In this document: positions 7,232-17,132 of the stretch, in pieces | Position numbering within the stretch: position 1 is the stretch's first letter | Layout of the letters: each line of letters begins with the position of its first letter | NCBI GenBank assembly: GCA_031283105.1 | Contig: JAITCL010000068.1 | Coordinates: 1-43,603 of the forward strand | DNA length: 43,603 nucleotides | Reading direction: 5' to 3' | Source: Treponema sp. | Lineage (GTDB): Bacteria > Spirochaetota > Spirochaetia > Treponematales > Breznakiellaceae | The notes under the pieces: model-generated | Database searches by the model: none | Told to the model about the DNA's origin: nothing | The model's input: the letters and a program-made list of their open reading frames with translations, nothing else | Position numbers and translations under genes: made by a program

Positions 7232-8128
7232 ATGGATACTTTGGCAACAGCGTTCCGCGAAGAAATAAAAAAGGCTATGGCCCTGACCAATGTACCCGCG
7301 GTTGTTACCGGAGAAAATGTATATCAGGAGGGTAATAACGACATTCTTCCCATTCTTGATAAAATGGCCAGACCGCTGATACTTCCCGGTTCCGGCGTAG
7401 ACGGCATGGAAAATCTTGAGGAACTTTTGGCAAAGGCGGAATCGGGAAAAGCCTGCCTGCTTCTGGTTGAGCATTACAGTAATTTTGATCTTTCACTTGT
7501 TTCCCTGCTGGTGCGGCTGGCCGGGGGCCGCGGCGACGCCATCGCAAAAGCGTTAATCGCCATTGCCGGCATGAAGCTGAACGAGGATAATCCGGTAGTG
7601 GCCGCTTTTGCCAGCGCCTATACCCGCATTGTTATTTATCCCAGCCGCTCGATTAAGGGGCTGGACGAAGAAAAAAAACGGGTGGAACTTGCCCGCAGCA
7701 ACGCCATTAACCGCGCCGCCATGAAGGCGCTTGAGCAGCTTAAAACGCAGGGACGGCTGGTTCTGGTGTTTCCGTCGGGAACCCGTTACCGCCCCTGGGA
7801 TCCCTCAACCAAAAAGGGGGTGCGCGAGATTGACTCTTATCTCCGTTCGTTTGATTATATGTGTTGTGTTGCGCTTAACGGCGAGATTCTTCATGTGCAG
7901 CAAACCGATATGCTGAATGACGTGGTGTGCAGGGATATAATACGGATAACGGCGGGGCCGGTGCAATCATGTGTGGAGTTTCGTGACAGGGCGCGGGCCG
8001 CCGCGGAGGCAGCCGGCAATGAGGATAAAAAACAGGCCGTAGTTGACGCGGTTATGGCGGAATTGGAACGGCTGCATATTGGCGCGGAAGAAAAACGTCA
8101 AAAATTGTTGGAGGAAAAACATGACTGA
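7232..8128 (+). CDS. PlsC-like acyltransferase
   Basis: A ~298-residue glycerolipid-type acyltransferase. The HX4D catalytic motif appears as EHYSNFDL (residues ~80) and the second block as FPSGTRYRPWDP, matching the FPEGTR phosphate-binding motif with Ser for Glu. The usual role is transfer of an acyl chain to a glycerol phosphate or another lipid precursor at the membrane; the exact substrate is not clear. The C-terminal ~50 residues form charged helices. I choose the ATG at 7232, seven bases behind GGGGAGA; ATG 7226 and GTG 7217 are too close to that site. The gene is sandwiched tightly between pepT and citrate synthase, overlapping the latter by eight bases, so the three are probably co-transcribed. 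Confidence 0.75.
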   Translation: MDTLATAFREEIKKAMALTNVPAVVTGENVYQEGNNDILPILDKMARPLILPGSGVDGMENLEELLAKAESGKACLLLVEHYSNFDLSLVSLLVRLAGGRGDAIAKALIAIAGMKLNEDNPVVAAFASAYTRIVIYPSRSIKGLDEEKKRVELARSNAINRAAMKALEQLKTQGRLVLVFPSGTRYRPWDPSTKKGVREIDSYLRSFDYMCCVALNGEILHVQQTDMLNDVVCRDIIRITAGPVQSCVEFRDRARAAAEAAGNEDKKQAVVDAVMAELERLHIGAEEKRQKLLEEKHD

Positions 8129-9479
8129 TGAAGAAGTTACCCAATTAATCAATGAGTACTCAAATCTGGTGCTGGAAAAAGGCGGCATCGACAACGAATT
8201 ATACACAAAGTATGAGGTAAAACGCGGCCTGCGTGATGTCAGCGGAAAAGGCGTACTGGTGGGCCTGACGGAAATTTCGGAAATTGTTTCATACATTATT
8301 GAAGACGGCGATTATGTTCCCTGCGAGGGAAAATTATATTATCGCGGAATCAATATTGAAAAAATCGTTCAGGGTTTTTTGGACGAGGGACGTTTTGGTT
8401 TTGAGGAAGCGTGCTTTCTGCTGCTTTTTGGGCATTTGCCCAACCAGAAGGAATTTACCGCGTTTTCCGGCCTTCTTGAACAATGCGCCTTTCTGCCGGA
8501 CAGTTTTCTGCGCGGCACAATTATGGACGCGCCCAGCAAGGACATGATGAATTCACTGGCAAAAAGCGTACTGACCCTGTATGCCTATGACAACAACCCC
8601 GATGATATTTCCGTTCTCAATGTTATACGTCAGTCGGTCAACCTGATAGCCCAATTTCCCCTGCTGGCGATTTACGGCTATCAATCCTATGCCCATAGCC
8701 ATCGCGGCCAGAGTCTGGTTATTCATCCGCCGATGAAGGGGCTGTCCATTGCTGAAAATCTGCTGTATATGCTCCGCCCTGACTCAAAATATTCCCAACT
8801 GGAAGCGCGGATTCTGGATATTGCTTTGGTGCTTCATGCGGAACACGGCGGCGGCAACAATTCTACTTTTACCACCCATGTGGTTTCGTCTTCCCACACG
8901 GACACTTATTCCGTCATAGCGGCGGCGCTCGGATCGCTGAAAGGGCCGCGTCACGGCGGGGCGAATATTAAAGTCGTGCAGATGTTCCGCGATATGCAGG
9001 AAAAAATCAAAGATTGGAATGATGACGAGGAAATAACCGCCCATCTTGAAAAGCTGCTCAACAAGGAAGCCTTTGACCATTCCGGCCTGATTTACGGAAT
9101 GGGTCATGCCGTGTACTCGCTGTCCGATCCCCGCGCATTAATTTTTAAGCGTTTTGTCGAGCAGCTTGCCAATGAAAAACAACGGCAAAAAGAATATCTG
9201 TTGTACTCAAAGGTTGAAAGTCTGGCCCCTCAGGTAATCGGGAAACTGCGGAAAATTTACAAAGGGGTCAGCGCCAACGTAGATTTTTATTCCGGCTTTG
9301 TCTACAGTATGCTTGATCTGCCTGAAGAATTGTACACGCCGCTGTTTGCCGTTGCCCGTGTTTCCGGCTGGTGCGCCCACCGCATTGAGGAACTGGTCAA
9401 CTCGGGCAAGATAATCCGCCCCGCTTACAAGTCCGTGTCCAAGCAGAAGCCTTACACGCCGTTACGCGAAAGGGGATAA
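8121..9479 (+). CDS. gltA: Citrate synthase
   Basis: A 452-residue citrate synthase joining oxaloacetate and acetyl-CoA. Catalytic regions are seen: LHAEHGGGNNSTFTTHVVSS (oxaloacetate-site His), GPRHGGAN, the second His in GMGHAVYSLSDPR, and the Asp in NVDFYSGFVY. The N-terminal ~100 residues fit the longer form of the family. The start at 8121 follows TTGGAGG and overlaps the acyltransferase stop by eight bases. In a fermentative treponeme it most likely feeds the oxidative branch toward 2-oxoglutarate and glutamate rather than a full TCA cycle; that is inference, since no other TCA gene is present in the window. Confidence 0.92.
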   Translation: MTDEEVTQLINEYSNLVLEKGGIDNELYTKYEVKRGLRDVSGKGVLVGLTEISEIVSYIIEDGDYVPCEGKLYYRGINIEKIVQGFLDEGRFGFEEACFLLLFGHLPNQKEFTAFSGLLEQCAFLPDSFLRGTIMDAPSKDMMNSLAKSVLTLYAYDNNPDDISVLNVIRQSVNLIAQFPLLAIYGYQSYAHSHRGQSLVIHPPMKGLSIAENLLYMLRPDSKYSQLEARILDIALVLHAEHGGGNNSTFTTHVVSSSHTDTYSVIAAALGSLKGPRHGGANIKVVQMFRDMQEKIKDWNDDEEITAHLEKLLNKEAFDHSGLIYGMGHAVYSLSDPRALIFKRFVEQLANEKQRQKEYLLYSKVESLAPQVIGKLRKIYKGVSANVDFYSGFVYSMLDLPEELYTPLFAVARVSGWCAHRIEELVNSGKIIRPAYKSVSKQKPYTPLRERG

Positions 9480-9527
9480 AACTTTTTGCCGCAAATTCTT
9501 ACTCTTGCCGGAACAGGCAGAATTTAA

Positions 9528-10478
9528 TTGGCCGCCAAAACCGCAGATGCCGTAAACAGGCAGCTTGAACGGCTGATGCCGGCGCTGACTCCTCTGGGTA
9601 TTGTTCTGGGTTTTTTTCTGTCGGGCATATTTATACATCTGCGGCCTTTTGTTCCCTGGCTTTTCGGTCTTATGACTCTTGCCGGGGCTTTGAAACTCAA
9701 GGTCACTGAATTCGGCAATACCATACGCAGCCCTGTTCCCATACTGGCGTTTTTTGTTTCCACCCACGTACTGATGCCGTATTGCGCCATGCTTGCCGCT
9801 TCCCGTTTTTTGGGCGGCAATACGGACACTGTTACCGGTTTTATTCTGCTGTTTGCCGGCCCCATAGGTGTTTCAAGTTTTATATGGGTAAGCATTTTTC
9901 GGGGAGACAAAGCCCTCTGTCTGACCCTGATTCTGCTGGACACCCTGCTTGCGCCGCTACTCGTACCGGGTACCGTTTCACTGTTGATGGGCGCGAAAGT
10001 GGCAATGGATATGAGCGGCATTGCCGTTTCCCTTGTTTTGATGGTGGTAATCCCGACAATTATCGGCGTTACGCTTAACGAAATCAGCCGGGAGAAAATT
10101 CCCGCTTTGGTCTGCCCCTATCTTAATCCGGTCTCAAAAATTTGCCTTATGCTGGTTATCGCCGCCAATACCTCGCCGGTCGCACAAACAATTCAGCTTG
10201 ATAACCCGGAGGTCTGGAAAATTGCGGGAATGTGTATTGTGCTTTCCGCCGGGGGTTTTATAGTATCAAAATTTTCTGCCATTACCATTAGGTGCAATCC
10301 AGAGAAAAGCGTAGCCATGTTTTTTTGCGGCGGACTGCGGAACATCAGCGCTGTAACTACCATCGCGGTAACTTTTTTTCCTGAATCAGCCGCCCTGCCC
10401 GCTCTGCTGGGCATTATCTTTCAGCAGACGATTTCGGCCGTTATGGGGAAACTATTGACGAATGAAGCGAAGGCTTAA
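9528..10478 (+). CDS. Bile acid:sodium symporter (BASS) family transporter
   Basis: A 316-residue membrane protein with about nine or ten hydrophobic segments. The C-terminal GGLRNISAVTTIAVTFFPES, followed by ALPALLGIIFQQ, is characteristic of the BASS family; FAGPIGVSSFIW and LDTLLAPLLVPGTV are the matching N-terminal half repeat. The substrate cannot be read from sequence; bacterial members carry organic anions with sodium. The frame opens with TTG at 9528; ATG 9576 is an alternative, and neither has a good ribosome site. It lies 48 bases after citrate synthase and may be in the same operon. It converges with the CrtO-like gene with only nine bases between. Confidence 0.75.
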   Translation: MAAKTADAVNRQLERLMPALTPLGIVLGFFLSGIFIHLRPFVPWLFGLMTLAGALKLKVTEFGNTIRSPVPILAFFVSTHVLMPYCAMLAASRFLGGNTDTVTGFILLFAGPIGVSSFIWVSIFRGDKALCLTLILLDTLLAPLLVPGTVSLLMGAKVAMDMSGIAVSLVLMVVIPTIIGVTLNEISREKIPALVCPYLNPVSKICLMLVIAANTSPVAQTIQLDNPEVWKIAGMCIVLSAGGFIVSKFSAITIRCNPEKSVAMFFCGGLRNISAVTTIAVTFFPESAALPALLGIIFQQTISAVMGKLLTNEAKA

Positions 10479-10487
10479 CCGTTAAAA

Positions 10488-10976
10488 TCATTGGTTCTTC
10501 GTTCTACCTCTTTTTAAGAGTAATTTTTCCAGTCGAAAGCGATTGTAGCGTTGAATAAATGAAAACGCCATATTACAAACCCCGATAAAAGTCGCTATTA
10601 AAATGAAAATAAAGAACCAATATTCCGGTTTATTTGTCAGTAATGTAAAAAAAACGGAAAAATAACCTAATGGTATAATTATGTAATGTACCATTTCTGC
10701 CTGACAAGTAACATTAATAAATAATTCAAGGTATTCTTTTGAAATTTCATTAGATAAATTCCGTTTATTAAAACCTTTGTTATATTGAGGTAATTTGTCT
10801 TTCCATTTTGGCAAGCGTATTTTTTTATAAAACAAAATTTCTTTTTCAGAAACAATGAAAAATTTCCTTTTATTATTAAATGTCCGTAATCTGAAATTTT
10901 CCGGCAACCTTCCGAATAAAAACGCAACTCCAAAGTGTAAAAAAATCCAAAACAAGGTATTTATTATAGTAATCAT
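10488..10976 (-). CDS. CrtO-like membrane acyltransferase (glycosyl-diaponeurosporenoate acyltransferase family)
   Basis: A 162-residue protein with an N-terminal and two C-terminal membrane segments. It shows the family pattern: YKKIRLPKWKDKLPQ, then a short helix, CQAEMVHY, and NMAFSFIQRYNRFRLEKLL at the end. CrtO in staphylococci adds a fatty acid to a carotenoid glycoside, but most relatives occur without carotenoid genes, and none are seen here, so the acceptor is unknown. It is AT-rich compared with prmC, whose stop codon lies ten bases upstream; GAGGG in that gap is the ribosome site. It is the last gene of the seven-gene operon. Confidence 0.65.
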   Translation of the reverse strand: MITIINTLFWIFLHFGVAFLFGRLPENFRLRTFNNKRKFFIVSEKEILFYKKIRLPKWKDKLPQYNKGFNKRNLSNEISKEYLELFINVTCQAEMVHYIIIPLGYFSVFFTLLTNKPEYWFFIFILIATFIGVCNMAFSFIQRYNRFRLEKLLLKRGRTKNQ

Positions 10977-10986
10977 AAATATACCC

Positions 10987-11856
10987 TCAAGGTTTCTTCC
11001 CGCTGATTACCCGCTCTTTGCCGGATAAATCCCTGCGGGTGTGTATATCGGTAAAGCCCGCTTGTAATAACCGGGAAGCTATACGCTCCATCTGGCGGGG
11101 ATCGGCTTCCAGCAGCAGACTGCCGCCGGGACACAGGAATTCCGGCGCACGGGAAATAATGCTGTTGATTATATCAAGGCCGTCACTGCCGCCGTTCAGC
11201 GCGAGCATTGGCTCCCTGCGGACTTCGGGGGAAAGGCCGGCAATTTCCGCAGTGGGGATGTAGGGTGGATTGCTTATTATCATGGGGAATAGGGAAGATT
11301 GTTGTCCGTTTGAAAAAACATCAAAAAGATTGCCGCAATAAAAATGAATTGTTTTATCCGGCAGCAAACGAAGGGCATTGGCTTTGGCGATTTCAAGCGC
11401 CTCGGCGGAAATATCCGCAGCCCAGACTTCCAGTTCCGGCATTGCGTGTTTCAGGGCAATGGCAATCGCGCCGCAGCCGGTACACAGGTCAAGTACGCAT
11501 AACGGCTGCCCACTCCCCACTCCCCACTCCCTACTCCCTATTAACGCCGCCTCTACCAGTGTTTCCGTATCAGGCCGGGGTACCAGAACCGCGGGGTTCA
11601 CCTGAAAATCAAGGCCGTAAAATTCTTTTCTGCCCACAATATAGGCGGTACATTCCCCGGCCAGCCGCCGCTTGATGAACCGGTCAAAAGCGGCGCGTGA
11701 CTCTTCGGTAAGCGGCTGAGAGGCGGCGGCCATCAGCGATGAACGGCTGATGTTAAGAACTTCGGCAAGGAGCAGGGAAGAATCAAGACCGGGGTTTTCA
11801 ATGCCGGCTGCGGCGAGGACGGCGCTTCCTTCGGCAAGGGCTTCACGAATGGTCAT
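10987..11856 (-). CDS. prmC: Release factor glutamine methyltransferase PrmC (HemK)
   Basis: A ~289-residue SAM-dependent enzyme that methylates the Gln of the GGQ motif in peptide-release factors; its substrate RF1 is encoded just upstream. The N-terminal helical domain covers ~1-85, then PRPDTETLVEAAL, the SAM motif VLDLCTGCGAIAIAL, and the catalytic NPPYIP. I use the ATG at 11856; a TTG two codons earlier is also open. Unusual: about residues 109-118 (SREWGVGSGQ) are encoded by a 7-bp tandem repeat inserted just before the SAM-binding strand. A gain or loss of one unit would shift the frame. Confidence 0.92.
   Translation of the reverse strand: MTIREALAEGSAVLAAAGIENPGLDSSLLLAEVLNISRSSLMAAASQPLTEESRAAFDRFIKRRLAGECTAYIVGRKEFYGLDFQVNPAVLVPRPDTETLVEAALIGSREWGVGSGQPLCVLDLCTGCGAIAIALKHAMPELEVWAADISAEALEIAKANALRLLPDKTIHFYCGNLFDVFSNGQQSSLFPMIISNPPYIPTAEIAGLSPEVRREPMLALNGGSDGLDIINSIISRAPEFLCPGGSLLLEADPRQMERIASRLLQAGFTDIHTRRDLSGKERVISGKKP
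11511..11540. repeat. Heptanucleotide tandem repeat inside prmC
   Basis: On the plus strand CACTCCC occurs three times in a row, followed by TACTCCC and TA. It resembles short tandem heptamers known from cyanobacteria. It lies within coding sequence and its unit length is not a multiple of three. Confidence 0.85.
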
Positions 11857-11884
11857 GGGCAAAAATGAAGATTAAAGCCGCTCA

Positions 11885-12967
11885 TCAGGAAGCGGCTTCG
11901 GAACTGGTTGTCCGTAGCAGTTCTTCACGAGCGGAAAGTTTGAGCGCGTCAAATACATCGCCGATGTCGCCTTCCATAATGCGATCCAGTTTGTACAGGG
12001 TAAGGCCGATGCGGTGATCGGTTACGCGGTTATCGGGGAAATTGTAGGTTCTTATCCGCTCGGAACGGTCGCCGGAACCGACCTGGGTTTTGCGGGCTTC
12101 GGCGCGTTCGGCGGCGGCTTTTGCCTCTTCCATTTCGTAAATACGCGCCCGCAGTATGCGCATCGCCTTGGCCTTGTTTTTAATTTGACTCTTTTCGTCC
12201 TGACAGTGAACGGTAATGCCGGTGGGCAGGTGGATAATCCGTACGGCGGAGTCGGTGGTATTGACGCATTGGCCGCCGGGGCCGCCGGCGCGCATAACAT
12301 CAATACGCAAGTCTTCCTGCTTGATGTCAATTTCGGTTTCGTCCGCTTCGGGCAGTACCGCAACCGTCACCGCCGATGTGTGGATTCTGCCGGACGCTTC
12401 GGTTGTCGGAACCCGCTGTACGCGGTGAACGCCGGATTCATAGCGCAGATTTTCGTATACATTGCTGCCGCTGATTGAAAAAACAATTTCTTTCAGGCCG
12501 CCCAATTCAGTTTCATTAGAACTCATTATTTCGAATTTCCAGCCCTTTGTTTCGGCAAAGCGGGAATACAGGCGGTATAAATCCGCGGCAAACAGCGCCG
12601 CTTCCTCACCGCCGGTTCCCGCCCGAATTTCCATAATAATATTTTTTTCGTCCAGGGGGTCTTTGGGGATAAGGAGGAATTTCAACCGGTCTTCGCAGTC
12701 CCGCAGCCTGGTTTCCAGTTCCCGAAATTCTTCCCGTGCAAGCTCGCGCATTTGGGGGTCTTTTTCTTCCTGGGCAATGAGTTTTGCTTCTTCAAGCTGC
12801 TTTGACAATTCTTCAGTATCGCCATGAATAGCGGCAATTTCGCTTAACTGCGAATATTCCTTCATGGTGGTACGGTAACGGTTCTGGTCTTTGGTAAGAT
12901 CCGGGTCTTGTATTACCAGAGATAATTCTCCGTAGCGTTTCAGCAGGGAACTGAGACGTTCATTCAT
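11885..12967 (-). CDS. prfA: Peptide chain release factor 1
   Basis: A 360-residue class I release factor recognising UAA and UAG. The GGQ catalytic loop is [17 protein letters not shown], at about residue 233. The codon-recognition region reads [19 protein letters not shown], with PTT as the RF1-type PxT motif instead of the RF2 SPF, so RF1 is clear. Length is exactly typical. The ATG at 12967 overlaps the stop of the upstream kinase gene as ATGA, and prmC follows after 28 bases, a conserved arrangement of the factor and its methyltransferase. Confidence 0.96.
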   Translation of the reverse strand: MNERLSSLLKRYGELSLVIQDPDLTKDQNRYRTTMKEYSQLSEIAAIHGDTEELSKQLEEAKLIAQEEKDPQMRELAREEFRELETRLRDCEDRLKFLLIPKDPLDEKNIIMEIRAGTGGEEAALFAADLYRLYSRFAETKGWKFEIMSSNETELGGLKEIVFSISGSNVYENLRYESGVHRVQRVPTTEASGRIHTSAVTVAVLPEADETEIDIKQEDLRIDVMRAGGPGGQCVNTTDSAVRIIHLPTGITVHCQDEKSQIKNKAKAMRILRARIYEMEEAKAAAERAEARKTQVGSGDRSERIRTYNFPDNRVTDHRIGLTLYKLDRIMEGDIGDVFDALKLSAREELLRTTSSEAAS

Positions 12968-15225
12968 GAAGCTTTATTGTCCGCCGCGCCGCTTTCCAGC
13001 GGCAAGAAAACATTAAACGCCGTACCTTTGCCCCATTCGGTTTGCAATTTTATGGTTCCTTTTACATCATGTACCCGGTCCCGAACCAGATTCAAACCGA
13101 TGCCCCGTCCCGCGTGAACACCTTCGGTTTCCGCGGTACTGAATCCCGGCGCGAATATCGCTTGCAGCAAGGCGCCTTTATTGGTTACATCTTCCTTTTT
13201 AATCATTTTCATGCTCAGGGCTTTCTCGCCGATTTTCTTGAAATCAAGCCCTCTGCCGTCATCTATCAACTTGACCTGAATAATTTTTCCGTCAGTTTTA
13301 ATTGAGAGCCGTATGATACCGGTTTCATTCTTTCCTTTGGCGCGCCGTTCGTCGGGGAGTTCTACGCCATGCACAACTGAGTTACGAATCAACTGCATAA
13401 GCACTTCTTTTATTACCCGCCGCGGCCCTTTCTCCAGCGCTATGGAATCAATCTCGGTCGCGATGAATTTTACCTTTTTCCCCATATCGGCTGACGCCCT
13501 GTTGGTGGCCTTGGTCAAGGATTCAATCAGGACATATTCATTCTGCTTCTTTCCATCGGTGTTTCCGACCTTGAATGAATTAATTCTGTCTATAACGGTT
13601 TTGAATCCGTCTTTTTCTTTGGAAAGTTTTTCAAGCTCCATAGTCAGATGAAGCATATCATCGAAGGGGACTTCGGTTTCCTGTTCCCGCAGTTTTTTAA
13701 TTTGTGATTCCAGGGCATGAACCTTATCACCAAAGGTATTAAGACCCAAAATAACCGCGTTGGATTTTATGGCGTGAACCGACTGGTAAACTTCCACCAA
13801 TGCTTCATGGGCGGAAAAATCATCGTTTTTGAGGGTTTCATCAATACGGGTGAATTCATATTCCGCATCCCCCAGGAAGTCGCTGAACACCGTGGGGTCT
13901 ACCTGAATAAGCTCAAAGATGGAGCGCATCTCTTCCTGCCGTTTTGCTTCTTCTTCCGCCAGCCGCTGCTGCAATTCTACTTTGGCGGTAATATCGTAAA
14001 TGACGACCAGAACAAAGACATCTCCTTTACCCCGTTCTACCGTGACAAATTCACATTGAAATATTTTTTTGTCGCCTGTTCTGGTGCTTACATAATGCAA
14101 TTCATGAAGGGGATTAATATCTTCCAGCGTCATTTGATCAAACACGCGGTCAAAGACCATTTCAAAATAATCCTTGATAGCGTCCTGCTCTTTGGAGGTA
14201 ACCGACGCTGACAGAAGACTTATAAACTGTTTTCCGTTAAGTTCTTTTTCTGACAACAGTTCTTCCAAATACCGGGAATAGTTATCCTGTATGATACACT
14301 CCCGGTTCATAAAGAACAGGCCGATTTTCAGGTTGTCCCTCATGGCGGCAATTTCATCCCGCTCGGCGAGGTAGGTCATATCATGCAGGTTGACCAGCGT
14401 ACCTTTGGAAGTTCCGCCCAGACTGTTGGAAGCCGCCTTAAAGAACCGTTTTTGTCCGTCCAGAAAAAATTCCCAGTCAGCTTCATACAGGCCCCGCTGA
14501 CCGAGCATTTCGCTTGCCAGCAATTTAAGGTCTCTGCCGGGAAAAAGATCGATAAGGGATCGTCCGGTGGTCAGATCGGGGTCTTCAATACCGGCGAGGT
14601 CTGACAAGGGCTTGCTGACATAGATAACCTGATTTGATTTATCCACCATAGCAAGATAGTTCGCGGTAGTAGCCAAAAAGGTTCTAAAGGAATTGCCGTC
14701 GTCAAGCGCTTTATTCAGGCTGACCGTAGCGGAGCGGACAAGTATAAGCAAAACCAGGCAGGAAAATAAATAAACAGCCAGGCTGATTAACACGGTGCCA
14801 AAAGGCGCGCCGTGTCCTGCAATGGGAAAATCGAAAAAAAACAACGTGCCGACTCCGATAGCTTGCACTACGATATAAAACAACGTTAGGGGAAAATTGG
14901 CGTACAAGCAGCTAATTCCGCAGGTACACAGGCAGACGATTAAAAAGTAAACGCCTTGTCCGCCCCATATCATTACCACGGCATTAAATAAAAGTAAAAT
15001 AAAGGGAATAAAAAACGCCAACTTGGAAAAATTCTTTGTTGATCTAAAAATGGGTATTAATAATATAAGGGCTACCGCCATGCCGAAGCTCATTACGCTT
15101 TCGGAAAAACTCGGTTGCCGTATGGCTTCAATAATGGAGTTGACACCCAGGAATACAATTATAGCGACCGCGCTTATGTTGGCAATTCTGTAATGCCCCG
15201 TATTCTTGACTTCGTTCATCTTCAT
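12964..15225 (-). CDS. Membrane-bound CheA-like hybrid of PAS, HPt and HATPase domains
   Basis: A 753-residue sensor kinase. Residues ~13-170 hold about six membrane segments. A PAS domain follows ([21 protein letters not shown]) and a second PAS-like sensor ([15 protein letters not shown]), then a short coiled coil ([18 protein letters not shown]). An HPt domain has the phospho-His in [11 protein letters not shown] near residue 490. The ATPase has N-box [25 protein letters not shown] and GRGIGLNLV. The layout of HPt ahead of an HATPase resembles CheA, but there is no CheW-like regulatory domain, and it is membrane-anchored. The CheY and CheX encoded in the same operon are the obvious phosphoryl acceptor and phosphatase. 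GGGGAT precedes the ATG. Confidence 0.85.
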   Translation of the reverse strand: MKMNEVKNTGHYRIANISAVAIIVFLGVNSIIEAIRQPSFSESVMSFGMAVALILLIPIFRSTKNFSKLAFFIPFILLLFNAVVMIWGGQGVYFLIVCLCTCGISCLYANFPLTLFYIVVQAIGVGTLFFFDFPIAGHGAPFGTVLISLAVYLFSCLVLLILVRSATVSLNKALDDGNSFRTFLATTANYLAMVDKSNQVIYVSKPLSDLAGIEDPDLTTGRSLIDLFPGRDLKLLASEMLGQRGLYEADWEFFLDGQKRFFKAASNSLGGTSKGTLVNLHDMTYLAERDEIAAMRDNLKIGLFFMNRECIIQDNYSRYLEELLSEKELNGKQFISLLSASVTSKEQDAIKDYFEMVFDRVFDQMTLEDINPLHELHYVSTRTGDKKIFQCEFVTVERGKGDVFVLVVIYDITAKVELQQRLAEEEAKRQEEMRSIFELIQVDPTVFSDFLGDAEYEFTRIDETLKNDDFSAHEALVEVYQSVHAIKSNAVILGLNTFGDKVHALESQIKKLREQETEVPFDDMLHLTMELEKLSKEKDGFKTVIDRINSFKVGNTDGKKQNEYVLIESLTKATNRASADMGKKVKFIATEIDSIALEKGPRRVIKEVLMQLIRNSVVHGVELPDERRAKGKNETGIIRLSIKTDGKIIQVKLIDDGRGLDFKKIGEKALSMKMIKKEDVTNKGALLQAIFAPGFSTAETEGVHAGRGIGLNLVRDRVHDVKGTIKLQTEWGKGTAFNVFLPLESGAADNKAS

Positions 15226-15227
15226 TT

Positions 15228-16175
15228 TCAGATCCCCTGATAAGTCAAATTATTTACCGCGACAACTTGTACTCCCCCAGGGACTACTTCAAAGGTCATG
15301 CTGGTATCCCGTAAGAATTCACTGTCCGTTTTTATCCACATCGGCGTATCTGACTTGAGATGTATCTTTTTGGCCTGTACGCGAATACAGTTTGAAGGTA
15401 TTTTTCCGCGGAAATATCTTTTGATGGATCTTAACGTTCTGAATGGGCCGACCGATTTGAAGAGTATCACATCCAGCAAACCATCATCCGGCGCCGCCCC
15501 TTTCAGGGCAACTTTATTGCGTCCAAAGTACGGTGAATTGACAACAAGAATCTGGCTGTAATTCCCGCTGTGATCAGCGTCGTCTATGGTAATGTGGTAG
15601 TGGTGGGCGATAATTTCTTTGTTAAACGTGGAGCTTACGTTGTTCACAAAAAACCAAAACCCCGTAAACAAGCGGCTTATACCGTGGCCCATCCTGTCCC
15701 GTATCTCTCTCTTTTTCATGGCTTTCGCGGAGTTGGCGCCTATAGAGCAGCCGTTAATCGCGCAGTTATTGCCAACTTTAATTATATCGGTGGTTACCGT
15801 ATCAGACTCGGCAAGGGAAACAATATTTTTGAATAACTCCGCTTTTCCTTCCCCAAATATGCGGATAAAACTATTCGTATCTCCGTGGGGCGATACTGCC
15901 AGTTCCATACCGGGAAGCTCCGTGATGCCGTTCAGACAGTCAAACAAAATATCATCCCCGCCTATCGCGTAAACCCGTGTCGTTTCAAATGGCTCAACTT
16001 GAGCTACCTGTTTCTGAATAATCCCTATGGCATCCCGTGGATAATGAGAAAACAGAATGGAAAAATCCGGTTTTTCCTGGTTTCTGAAATACTGCCCAAT
16101 GCTGTCAACCAGGCCGTCCATCTTCCATTGCTGGTCACGAAATACTTTGGGATCAACTACGAATACATGCTTCAT
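15228..16175 (-). CDS. Diacylglycerol-kinase-like protein with altered nucleotide motif
   Basis: A 315-residue protein of the DAGK/YegS/sphingosine-kinase fold. The ATP-binding block normally GGDGTLNEV is AIGGDDILFDCLNGI, and the next block is SPHGDTNSF instead of PLGTGND. The C-terminal half is well kept (SQILVVNSPYFGRNKVALKG, DDGLLDVILFKS). The family phosphorylates lipids; the changed motif means activity is not certain, and a lipid- or nucleotide-sensing role is possible. It lies between cheX and the kinase gene with gaps of seven and two bases, so it is likely part of that signalling unit. Confidence 0.75.
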   Translation of the reverse strand: MKHVFVVDPKVFRDQQWKMDGLVDSIGQYFRNQEKPDFSILFSHYPRDAIGIIQKQVAQVEPFETTRVYAIGGDDILFDCLNGITELPGMELAVSPHGDTNSFIRIFGEGKAELFKNIVSLAESDTVTTDIIKVGNNCAINGCSIGANSAKAMKKREIRDRMGHGISRLFTGFWFFVNNVSSTFNKEIIAHHYHITIDDADHSGNYSQILVVNSPYFGRNKVALKGAAPDDGLLDVILFKSVGPFRTLRSIKRYFRGKIPSNCIRVQAKKIHLKSDTPMWIKTDSEFLRDTSMTFEVVPGGVQVVAVNNLTYQGI

Positions 16176-16182
16176 TTGTTGC

Positions 16183-16662
16183 CTATTCCTCTGTTTTCTC
16201 CATGTCTACCAGCAAATGAAAAGAGTCATCATCATGCTTAAAGGAAATACAGAGTATCCGCGATTGTTTGCCGGGCCATGCAAATGAATGTTCGCTTCCT
16301 TTTATGACCGTCGGCAGCGAAATCACGATCTTTTCTCCGCCCGGCACTTCGTTCTTTATATTTCCGGCAATGATGTTGACTATTTCACCGACGGCGTCCA
16401 CCGCGTCATCATCCATTTCGGTGTGTGGTATCCCCACCAGCACATCGGCCAGTTTTATGGCAAAATTTTTCTTCATGGATATAACTACCGCGCCGCGAAT
16501 ACCGCCTGAAAGGCCGATTACCGCCGAAATATCCTGTTCAAAGCCCAGTGTCCGGCCTGAAAAATGGGGATTCCCCGCAATCAGATCCAAACCTACAAAG
16601 GCTTTGAAGGTATTGAGCGTCGCATTGACAAAAGGTTTTATATACATTTCCAATAAATCCAT
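16183..16662 (-). CDS. cheX: CheX-like chemotaxis phosphatase
   Basis: A 159-residue protein of the CheC/CheX/FliY group. The catalytic helix reads DAVDAVGEIVNIIAGNIKNE, with the Glu and Asn that in CheX promote hydrolysis of phospho-CheY. A single such helix matches CheX rather than CheC, which has two. CheX is the usual CheY-P phosphatase in spirochetes. The gene starts four bases after the stop of the cheY-like gene. Confidence 0.85.
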   Translation of the reverse strand: MDLLEMYIKPFVNATLNTFKAFVGLDLIAGNPHFSGRTLGFEQDISAVIGLSGGIRGAVVISMKKNFAIKLADVLVGIPHTEMDDDAVDAVGEIVNIIAGNIKNEVPGGEKIVISLPTVIKGSEHSFAWPGKQSRILCISFKHDDDSFHLLVDMEKTEE

Positions 16663-16666
16663 CTCG

Positions 16667-17059
16667 TTATCTCCCTTTAAAAGCCTTAAATAAAGGCAGC
16701 TTGGTTATTTTTTCCTTAAAAAGGTCCAAATTGATAGGTTTGGTGATATAATCAGTGGCTCCGTTTTTCAACGCCTCAATGACATTAAACTTTGCGGCCT
16801 CACTGGTAACCATAATAATCGGCAGGCTTTTGTATTTTTCCATAGACCTGACCTTTTTTAAAAAATCGATTCCCGATAATTTCGGCATATTCCAGTCAAG
16901 CAGCACCAAGTCAATGGGGTACATATCCAACTGTACCAGCGCTTCTTCCCCATCATTCGCCTCTACAAATACACAGGCAATTCCCAGCCCGGAAAATACC
17001 CCCTTTACGGTATTTCTCATAATTCTTGAATCATCAACAACCATAATCGTCGTAGCCAT
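16667..17059 (-). CDS. CheY-like single-domain response regulator
   Basis: A 130-residue receiver domain without an output domain. Acidic pocket Asp9 and Asp10, phospho-acceptor Asp55 in LLDWNMP, Thr85 (MVTSE) and Lys107 (TKP) are all present. It would take phosphate from the kinase at 12964 and lose it through the CheX next door. It is the first gene of the operon, with GGAGG before the ATG and a TATACT at 17093-17088 as possible -10; no clear -35 is seen. Whether it acts on flagella or on a different output is open, since no flagellar gene is near. Confidence 0.9.
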   Translation of the reverse strand: MATTIMVVDDSRIMRNTVKGVFSGLGIACVFVEANDGEEALVQLDMYPIDLVLLDWNMPKLSGIDFLKKVRSMEKYKSLPIIMVTSEAAKFNVIEALKNGATDYITKPINLDLFKEKITKLPLFKAFKGR

Positions 17060-17132
17060 TTATTCCTCCACTATGAACCTTAAATATAGTATAAATCAAA
17101 AAAAAAAACAACACCCCCCAAATTATTTGTAA

